DNA of 28,453 bases from positions 1 to 28,453 of the forward strand of contig CAJKPX010000028.1 of the NCBI GenBank assembly GCA_905201895.1, in the 5' to 3' direction. The notes under the pieces were generated by a model. The model had not been told where the DNA came from, did not search any database, and saw nothing but the letters and a program-made list of their open reading frames with translations. Source of the DNA: an uncultured Eubacteriales bacterium (GTDB lineage Bacteria; Bacillota; Clostridia; Oscillospirales; CAG-272). Both the position numbers and the translations under genes were made by a program. Of this stretch, positions 23,365 to 28,453 are shown piece by piece (the stretch's first letter is position 1; each line of letters opens with the position of its first letter).

Positions 23365-23874
23365 ATGAGCGCATCAAGCCACCGTCGATTGCTTTCAAAA
23401 TTTCATATTCTGCTTCTTTGCGCGCTATTGGTGTTTGCGTCCTTTATGACCTACACCGTGGGGCGCTATCTGTCTATGGCGGAGTTGACCGGAGAAATGG
23501 GCGTTGCGCAGTTTGACGTGGACGCAATAGGGGCGGCAGACGTAACCTTGAACATTGATTTGAGTGGCGGCAATGAAACTGCAAGTACGCAGTATCCATT
23601 TTCTGTTATCAGTAACAGCAAAGTTACGGTAGAATATGATGTTACGGTTATCATGCCCGATGCCGTTCCGGCGGGATTGACACTGACAATTGACGGAATC
23701 ACGCCCACAGTGAACGGATTGGCTTATCGTTTTGCGAGTGTTGGAACTATCGCCGCAGGCGATAATTCGACACATCAGCATATCCTGACCTTTGTGGGGA
23801 CAGGAAATGAGATCGTTGATTCACTTTCCTACAATGGGATTCAGATCACGGTGCATGCTGTGCAAAAGGATTGA
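23365..23874 (+). CDS. Second TasA/CalY-like signal-anchored protein
   Basis: A 169-residue protein with a hydrophobic N terminus (about 12-30) followed by TYTVGRYLSMAEL and MGVAQFDVDA, the pattern of SipW-dependent camelysin-like proteins in Clostridia (compare the usual ARY...ARVAKFDV). The body is beta-rich with VEYDVTVIMPDAVPAGLTLTIDG and HQHILTFVGTGNE. The start at 23365 is chosen because GAGG lies 8 bases upstream; the ATG at 23341 has none. Composition is noticeably more A/T-rich than the first TasA-like gene. The next gene begins 10 bases after the stop. It may be a minor fibre subunit or a membrane anchor. Confidence 0.75.
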   Translation: MSASSHRRLLSKFHILLLCALLVFASFMTYTVGRYLSMAELTGEMGVAQFDVDAIGAADVTLNIDLSGGNETASTQYPFSVISNSKVTVEYDVTVIMPDAVPAGLTLTIDGITPTVNGLAYRFASVGTIAAGDNSTHQHILTFVGTGNEIVDSLSYNGIQITVHAVQKD

Positions 23875-23884
23875 GGAAATGCCC

Positions 23885-25324
23885 ATGAAAAAATGTATTT
23901 TATTGGTTTTCTTTTTAATTATGTTGGTGGCTTTGGCGATACCGCTTACCATGACCACTGCTATGTTCAAGATGGACGTATCGGTTACCAACACCTTGGG
24001 ATTGACGATTACGCCCGCCACTCCAGATCCCTACTCTACCGCAACCCTGATTTTTTATTCATTGGATGAAAACGGCGAGCGTTACGAATATGACAGAAGA
24101 ACGGTGAAATCCACCGAGAAAATTGTGATGCCGGACGCACCGTCTTATCAAACTCAAAGCCTGGGCAGTACCTTTGCCTGCTGGTCTTCATCGGGAACCA
24201 ACCAACGGGGAGCTTACTTATCAGGACAAGAATATAACGGGACTTCCTTTTCCACCGTTAGTACGGGAGATCGGGTGATCGAATTTTTTGACGTTTATAC
24301 GGACTATTATGTAAAATTATGTCCGGGTAACCAGCGTTATTACACAGGTCCCACTATTTCCGTTTTTGAAACGATTTCCGAGGGAGGCACCTCCACAAAT
24401 GTTGAGAAATTTTACGGAAGCTATACGTGGGAAAATCAGTTTTCTACAGTTGAACACAAGATTTGTGTTCATCCAGGTTTTAATGTAAAAGTCAATCAAA
24501 ATGATATGACCGTTGGCAGCAATTCCTACGATGGCAAGCTTTCTATTTCGATAGATGGCGGTAGCGAAACCGAGTATGATAATAGCCACACGTATAGACC
24601 GATGGGGTATCACCATTATGATGTAACTGTTAGCCTGGTACAGCCGAGCTGCATCGCCCCCGGCACGCTCGTTACGCTTGCCGATCGCAGCCAAAAGGCG
24701 GTTGAGGATATTACCTACGGTGACACGCTTCTTGTGTGGGATTTCTTCAAGGGCGAATACGCAACCGTTCCCGCCTCGCTGATCGTCGAGCACGGCGTGG
24801 GCAATTACACGCAGATCGCACTCGGCTTTGAGGACGGCACACACCTCAATCTGCTCGAGGCACATGCACTGTTCGATGCCGACCTCAATAAATTCGTTTT
24901 GTTGAATGCAGATAATGCCGAGCAGTATATCGGACATCGCTTCATTCAGGCACAGGGAGACGGCTACAAGCCCGTGACGCTCACCTCGGTTGAGATCAGT
25001 GACGTGAACGCCAATTCCTATTCGATCGTTTCGGCTTACCACTACAACTTTATCGTGGAGAACATGTTCTCGCTCACAAACTCGGTCTATCCGCTCACCG
25101 CAGGACTTGAGGTTGGTGAGAATCTGACCTACGATGCCGAGACGCTGGAGCGTGATATTGAGCAATACGGTCTGTATACCTATGATGATCTGGCGGACTA
25201 CGTCACGCCCGAGCAATTTGAAATCTTTGCGGGTAAATATCTGCGCATTTCGGTTGGAAAGGGTTACCTCACCTATGAGAAAATCGTTGCCCTGATCGAA
25301 CGCTTTATCAACCCCGTACCATAA
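23885..25324 (+). CDS. Signal-anchored protein with C-terminal Hint (hedgehog/intein-like) domain
   Basis: A 479-residue protein. An N-terminal membrane or signal segment (about 4-27) resembles that of the preceding gene, and a beta-rich extracellular region (about 30-250) follows with no family I recognise. A Hint domain occupies about residues 256-395. It opens at Cys256 (SCIAPGTLVTLADRSQ, then VEDITYGDTLLV), has the block-B histidine (His327 in LLEAHALFD, without the usual Thr three before it), and ends VENMFSL (Asn393). In splicing inteins the end would be His-Asn followed by Cys/Ser/Thr; here it is Glu-Asn-Met, so cleavage at Cys256 is likelier than splicing. An 85-residue tail (LERDIEQYGLYTYDDL, TYEKIVALIERF) follows. 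The start at 23885 follows TTGAGGA. By hand count the N-terminal part is about 38-40% G+C against about 50-60% from the Hint start. It is last in the operon. Confidence 0.8.
   Translation: MKKCILLVFFLIMLVALAIPLTMTTAMFKMDVSVTNTLGLTITPATPDPYSTATLIFYSLDENGERYEYDRRTVKSTEKIVMPDAPSYQTQSLGSTFACWSSSGTNQRGAYLSGQEYNGTSFSTVSTGDRVIEFFDVYTDYYVKLCPGNQRYYTGPTISVFETISEGGTSTNVEKFYGSYTWENQFSTVEHKICVHPGFNVKVNQNDMTVGSNSYDGKLSISIDGGSETEYDNSHTYRPMGYHHYDVTVSLVQPSCIAPGTLVTLADRSQKAVEDITYGDTLLVWDFFKGEYATVPASLIVEHGVGNYTQIALGFEDGTHLNLLEAHALFDADLNKFVLLNADNAEQYIGHRFIQAQGDGYKPVTLTSVEISDVNANSYSIVSAYHYNFIVENMFSLTNSVYPLTAGLEVGENLTYDAETLERDIEQYGLYTYDDLADYVTPEQFEIFAGKYLRISVGKGYLTYEKIVALIERFINPVP
24650..25066 (+). other. Hint domain coding segment
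   Basis: Codon 256 (TGC, 24650-24652) to about codon 394. The CxxPGTxV..DxxxKxVEDIxxGD pattern at the start and about 140 residues overall match Hint modules of hedgehog, inteins and bacterial intein-like proteins. Because the segment differs in base composition from what precedes it, it looks like a mobile or shuffled module. Confidence 0.75.
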
Positions 25325-25329
25325 AAAAC

Positions 25330-25360
25330 ACGGCTTGGATCATTGATCCAAGCCGTTTCC
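25330..25360. terminator. Bidirectional terminator between convergent operons
   Basis: A 12-bp perfect stem (25330-25341 with 25345-25356, loop ATT) is flanked by AAAAAA on the left and TTTCCTTTT on the right, so it works for the Hint-gene transcript and for the minus-strand aminotransferase operon. Confidence 0.87.
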
Positions 25361-25372
25361 TTTTGTGCGTCT

Positions 25373-26578
25373 TTATTTGTTTTGGTATTCGCGTGCCAAT
25401 TTCTCGAATGCAGGGAGTGCACCGAGCACGCGCGCCTTGTCCACGCAGTAGGCGATGCGAACGTAGCCGGGCGTGCCGAAATCGTCGCAGGGAACCACGA
25501 GCAGGTCAAGCGCCTTCGCGCGCTCGTAGAAGCGGTAGGCATCGGGCTCAAGCGCCTTGACAAAGAGGTAGAAGGCACCGTCGGGCTTGACGCATCGGTA
25601 GCCGTAGGCGGTGAGATTTTCGTAGAGCAGGTCGCGGTTCTCGCGGTAGACCTCCACGTCTACCTTGGCGTCCACGCAGCGTGCGATCACCTGCTGGAAC
25701 AGGCTCGGTGCGCAAACGTAGCCGAGCGAGCGTCCCGCACCGCAAACCGCGAGGTAGATATTGGTACCGTCCTCCATCTCGGGGCAGACCGCAATGTATC
25801 CGATGCGCTCACCCGGGAGCGAGAGTGCCTTGGAATAGGAATAGCACACCAGCGTGTTGGCGTAATAATTCATCAGATAGGGGACCTTGACGTCGGAATA
25901 GACCAGCTCGCGGTAGGGCTCGTCGGCGATCAGGTAGATCACGTGCCCGAGCTCTGCCGATTTGCGGCGCAAAACCTCGCAAACCGCCGCGACAGTCTCC
26001 TCGGAATAGACCACGCCGCTGGGGTTGTTGGGCGAGTTGAGGATGATCGCCTTGGTGTGCTCGTTGATCTTTGACTCGAAATCATCAAGGTCGATCTGGA
26101 AGCTATCCTCCATTGGTTTGCTCACCACCATCTTGCCACCCGCGTTTTCGATGAACACGCGGTATTCGGTGAAGAAGGGAGCAAACACGATGCATTCGTC
26201 GCCTGCGTCCTCCTCGATGAGTGCCTTGAGGCAGATCGTGAGCGACGCGGCGGCACCGCAGGTCATGTAGATGTGGTTGGGCGTGATCGGTACGCCGAAT
26301 CGCCCTTTGATGCTCTCTGCGATCGTTGTGCGAACGCCGAGGTCACCCTGCGCCGAGGTGTAGCCGTGAAGCAACACCGAGTTTTCGGTTTCAAGGAGAC
26401 TGCAAATGGTTTCATTCACGATGGCAGGGGCGGGTACGCTGGGGTTGCCGAGGCTGAAGTCAAACACGTTTTCAGCACCGATTTCACGCGCACGCGCCTT
26501 GCTGTATTCAAAAATTTCACGAATGATCGAGCGCTTGCTGCCGAGCCCGAGCATTTTCTGATTGTATCCCATGTTCAT
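25373..26578 (-). CDS. PLP-dependent aminotransferase, class I/II
   Basis: A 401-residue fold-type-I aminotransferase. The pyridoxal-phosphate Lys is Lys250 in CYSYSKALSLPGERIGY; NNPSG (184-188) carries the conserved Asn, and IADEPY has the Asp (219) that holds the PLP nitrogen. Arg258 and a C-terminal arginine (YVRIAYC) bind the substrate carboxylate. The first residues (MNMGYNQ, then FSLGNPSVPAP) are typical of COG0436-type members. It transfers an amino group between an amino acid and a 2-oxoacid; the substrate is uncertain, with aromatic or branched amino acids plausible from the ligase upstream. The start at 26578 overlaps the preceding stop as ATGA, implying coupled translation. It is last in the minus-strand operon. 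Confidence 0.9.
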   Translation of the reverse strand: MNMGYNQKMLGLGSKRSIIREIFEYSKARAREIGAENVFDFSLGNPSVPAPAIVNETICSLLETENSVLLHGYTSAQGDLGVRTTIAESIKGRFGVPITPNHIYMTCGAAASLTICLKALIEEDAGDECIVFAPFFTEYRVFIENAGGKMVVSKPMEDSFQIDLDDFESKINEHTKAIILNSPNNPSGVVYSEETVAAVCEVLRRKSAELGHVIYLIADEPYRELVYSDVKVPYLMNYYANTLVCYSYSKALSLPGERIGYIAVCPEMEDGTNIYLAVCGAGRSLGYVCAPSLFQQVIARCVDAKVDVEVYRENRDLLYENLTAYGYRCVKPDGAFYLFVKALEPDAYRFYERAKALDLLVVPCDDFGTPGYVRIAYCVDKARVLGALPAFEKLAREYQNK

Positions 26579-27396
26579 TTTCCTTCCCGGATGCCGAGCA
26601 AACGCCGAGCGTTCTCGCTCAAAATCTGCCGCTCCTCGCTCGGGGTCAAGCCAAACGAGCGCAAAAGCGCAAGATCTCCCTCCTGGGAGCTCCAGGGAGA
26701 GTCCGATGCGAAAAGCAGGCGGTCGGCACCGTGTGTTTTGACAATTTTTTGAAACGTGTCCTTGCCGATAAAGCGCAGGACGTATGCCGTATCGAGGTAA
26801 ACGTTCTGCCCGCAAAGCAGACGGCACACCTCGTCAAACATTTCGCTCGCACCGCAATGTGCCAGCACGAGCTTGGGGTGTTGCACGCGTTCGATCACCT
26901 CGCGCACGAGTGCGGGCGTGCAGCGAACGGGCGCGTCGGGATAGCCAACGTCCACTCCTGCGTGCGTCACCACGATCAGGTCAAGTGCCTTTGCCGCCTT
27001 CAGAATCCGAACGTATCCTTCGTCGTTGATAAAGGTCCCCTGATAGTCGGGGTGAATTTTCACGCCAAGAAAGCCGTTTTGGCGGATCTGCTGCATCTTT
27101 CCCTCGACGTCCTCGCATTGGGGGTGAATTCCCGCAAAGGAGATCAGCCGACGCGGGGCGTTTGCAAACCGCGCATTGATCTCGGCGGCAAATCGGTTGA
27201 CGCTCTCAAACTGCGCGGGGCTCGTGAGAACGGGAAGTGTGACCGAAAGATCCACCCCGCTCTCCTCCATTCGCGCGAGCAATCCCTCCACCGTACCATC
27301 CGAAAAGGGCGATATTCCTGCTTTTTCGGAAAGAAGGGCAATCGTTTTTGCCGCAATTCTGTCGGGGAAGATATGCGTGTGAAAATCAATGACCAT
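26575..27396 (-). CDS. Amidohydrolase family 2 (TIM-barrel metal hydrolase/decarboxylase)
   Basis: A 273-residue barrel enzyme of the amidohydrolase-2 group. Metal-ligand marks are FHTHIFP (His6, His8), GVKIHPDYQG, VTHAG, LAHCGAS and the final FASDSPW with the catalytic Asp. Family members hydrolyse amides or lactones or decarboxylate aromatic acids (for example 2-amino-3-carboxymuconate-semialdehyde decarboxylase and gamma-resorcylate decarboxylase relatives). Substrate identity cannot be read here. It starts 21 bases after the ACT protein stop and overlaps the aminotransferase start by 4 bases. Length is normal. Confidence 0.88.
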   Translation of the reverse strand: MVIDFHTHIFPDRIAAKTIALLSEKAGISPFSDGTVEGLLARMEESGVDLSVTLPVLTSPAQFESVNRFAAEINARFANAPRRLISFAGIHPQCEDVEGKMQQIRQNGFLGVKIHPDYQGTFINDEGYVRILKAAKALDLIVVTHAGVDVGYPDAPVRCTPALVREVIERVQHPKLVLAHCGASEMFDEVCRLLCGQNVYLDTAYVLRFIGKDTFQKIVKTHGADRLLFASDSPWSSQEGDLALLRSFGLTPSEERQILSENARRLLGIREGK

Positions 27397-27417
27397 TTCC
27401 GTTTGGTCCGATTGCGG

Positions 27418-27846
27418 TCAGATGCTTGCGAGCTGATCGGTGGAAAGGGTCTCGATCTTGTTTTCGGTCAGAATCGCATCAACCTTGGCGATGTCGGATG
27501 CCTTGAGCACAACGTAGGCATCGTTTGCCTCAATCGAAAGACCGTACATATATTCGATGTTCACGTCGCTTTGGTCGATCGCGCGGAGAAGCTCCTGCAG
27601 GCTACCTGCCTTGTGAGGAATTTTGATGATCGAAACGTCGGAGAGGAGCGAGGAAAAGCCGCCCTCGGTCAGCTTCTCCTTGCCGATCTCGGGGTGATTG
27701 ACGATCAGGCGGAGCAGACCGAACTCGGTGGTGTCGGCAAGGCTGAGCGAGAGGATGTTAACGTCGTTCTCGCGGAGCACGTTGAGAACCTCGCAAAGAC
27801 GACCCGTTCTGTTTTCAATAAATACCGTAAGCTGTTTTGCAAACAT
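27418..27846 (-). CDS. Double-ACT-domain protein
   Basis: A 142-residue protein made of two ACT domains (about 1-70 and 70-142). The first has KQLTVFIENRTGRLCEVLNVL; the second has IIKIPHKAGSLQELLRAI and DVNIEYMYGL. ACT domains bind amino acids as regulatory ligands. Stand-alone double-ACT proteins of this kind are often encoded directly downstream of phenylacetate-CoA ligase, as here. A GGAGG site (in ACGGAGGAACC) lies before the ATG, 18 bases after the ligase stop. It probably senses an aromatic or branched amino acid for the operon. Confidence 0.92.
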   Translation of the reverse strand: MFAKQLTVFIENRTGRLCEVLNVLRENDVNILSLSLADTTEFGLLRLIVNHPEIGKEKLTEGGFSSLLSDVSIIKIPHKAGSLQELLRAIDQSDVNIEYMYGLSIEANDAYVVLKASDIAKVDAILTENKIETLSTDQLASI

Positions 27847-27864
27847 GGTAGGTTCCTCCGTTGT

Positions 27865-28453
27865 TTAATATAATTTTCTGTTATCAATGACGTGAACTGC
27901 CTTGCCCTGACTGCGCACGAGCGTTTGCGGCTCCACGATCTTGATTTTGGCGTTGATGCCAAGTGCCTGCTGAATGATGTGACCGATCTTTTTGGTGAGC
28001 GCCTCGATTGCGCGAATTTCGTCGGTGTAGTACTTGGGCGCAATCTCAACCTGCACCTCAAGGGTGTCGAGGTTGTTCACACGGTCCACAATCATCATGT
28101 AGTGCGGTGTCACCTCGTCCACGCCGAGCAGAGCTGCCTCGATCTGGCTGGGGAATACGTTTACGCCGCGGATGATGAGCATATCGTCCACGCGACCCTT
28201 GAAGCGCGAGATGCGTGCGCTGGTTCTGCCGCATTCGCAGGGGGAGTGGTCGATGCTGGTCAGGTCCTTGGTGCGGTAGCGGATGAGGGGGATACCCTCC
28301 TTGGTGAGCGTGGTGAAGGCGAGCTCACCCGTTTCGCCGTCGGGAACAGGGGTCAGAGTTGCGGAGTTGAGAATTTCGGGATAGAAATGGTCCTCGCAAA
28401 CGTGGAGACCGCGGTGGTATGCACAGTCACAGGCAACGCCGGGGCCCATGATC
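27865..28453 (-). CDS. Phenylacetate-CoA ligase-like adenylating enzyme, C-terminal part (cut by window edge)
   Basis: The last about 195 residues of an acyl-adenylate-forming ligase; the N-terminal part lies beyond 28453. Visible family features are MGPGVACDC and HVCEDHFYPEI, GELAFTTLTKEG followed by IPLIRYRTKD (hinge before the C-terminal lid), CECGRTSARISRFKGRVDDM, and RGVNVFPSQIE with the PaaK-type C-terminal domain. It activates an aryl- or acyl-acid as AMP ester, then CoA thioester. The ATP-binding P-loop motif is outside the window. In gut Clostridia such genes often occur with indolepyruvate oxidoreductase and act in aromatic amino-acid fermentation. It is first in the visible part of the operon. 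The symbol paaK is withheld because specificity is not demonstrated. Confidence 0.88.
   Translation of the reverse strand, partial: IMGPGVACDCAYHRGLHVCEDHFYPEILNSATLTPVPDGETGELAFTTLTKEGIPLIRYRTKDLTSIDHSPCECGRTSARISRFKGRVDDMLIIRGVNVFPSQIEAALLGVDEVTPHYMMIVDRVNNLDTLEVQVEIAPKYYTDEIRAIEALTKKIGHIIQQALGINAKIKIVEPQTLVRSQGKAVHVIDNRKLY

Noticed and set aside
25343..26074. Plus-strand frames opposite the aminotransferase.
   Set aside because: They are antisense to a gene with PLP lysine and conserved Asn, Asp and Arg; no ribosome sites.
1..28453. CRISPR arrays, insertion sequences, attachment sites, phage genes.
   Set aside because: No regularly spaced repeats, transposase, integrase or flanking target duplications were seen on either strand.

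Overview
The window looks like a chromosomal segment of an anaerobic, probably gut-dwelling Clostridia-type Firmicute. The evidence is AAGGAGG-like ribosome sites, near-consensus TTGACA-N17-TATAAT promoters in AT-rich gaps between GC-richer genes, intrinsic terminators after most units, a tRNA with encoded CCA, lipoproteins with acidic Thr/Glu linkers, an oxygen-sensitive glycyl radical enzyme, and SipW/TasA-type surface proteins. I cannot name a genus from sequence alone. No rRNA, CRISPR array, insertion sequence or phage gene was seen.

Region 1 (1-9248, + strand) appears to be one long sugar-related operon ending at a strong terminator. It holds a short lipoprotein, an ABC-type sugar-binding lipoprotein, a secreted lamin-tail-domain protein, a short unusual glycyl radical enzyme (GRE), its radical-SAM activase, and a cytoplasmic GH36/raffinose-synthase-like alpha-galactosidase. 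The first two gaps behind the large secreted proteins hold GC-rich hairpins without good T tracts. A plausible but untested reading is that an imported alpha-galactoside is split in the cytoplasm and one product goes to the GRE.

Region 2 (9249-12220) holds small independent units: a flavodoxin-domain protein, tRNA-Lys(UUU), a GNAT acetyltransferase on the minus strand, and a cysteine/histidine-rich lipoprotein. A 450-base interval follows with a gene remnant whose minus-strand tail shares a bidirectional terminator with the lipoprotein.

Region 3 (12221-21521) holds single-gene units, each with its own promoter: a WYL regulator, an intracellular sialidase-fold protein, a PHP-domain phosphoesterase, a two-gene unit of a 575-residue membrane protein plus LemA, and a GH2 beta-mannosidase. 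Three of these plus region 1 point to a glycan-degrading lifestyle.

Region 4 (21522-25360) is the most unusual part. After a promoter, a leader with a terminator-like hairpin and an A/T-rich inverted repeat come a SipW-like membrane protein that has lost its catalytic residues, two SipW-type/TasA-like secreted proteins, and a signal-anchored protein with a C-terminal Hint (hedgehog/intein-type) domain. The Hint portion starts at a visible base-composition break. I consider this a candidate undescribed surface-assembly or autoprocessing system.

Region 5 (25361-28453, - strand) is a convergent operon transcribed as phenylacetate-CoA-ligase-like (cut by the window edge), double-ACT protein, amidohydrolase and PLP aminotransferase, probably for aromatic or other amino-acid/2-oxoacid metabolism.
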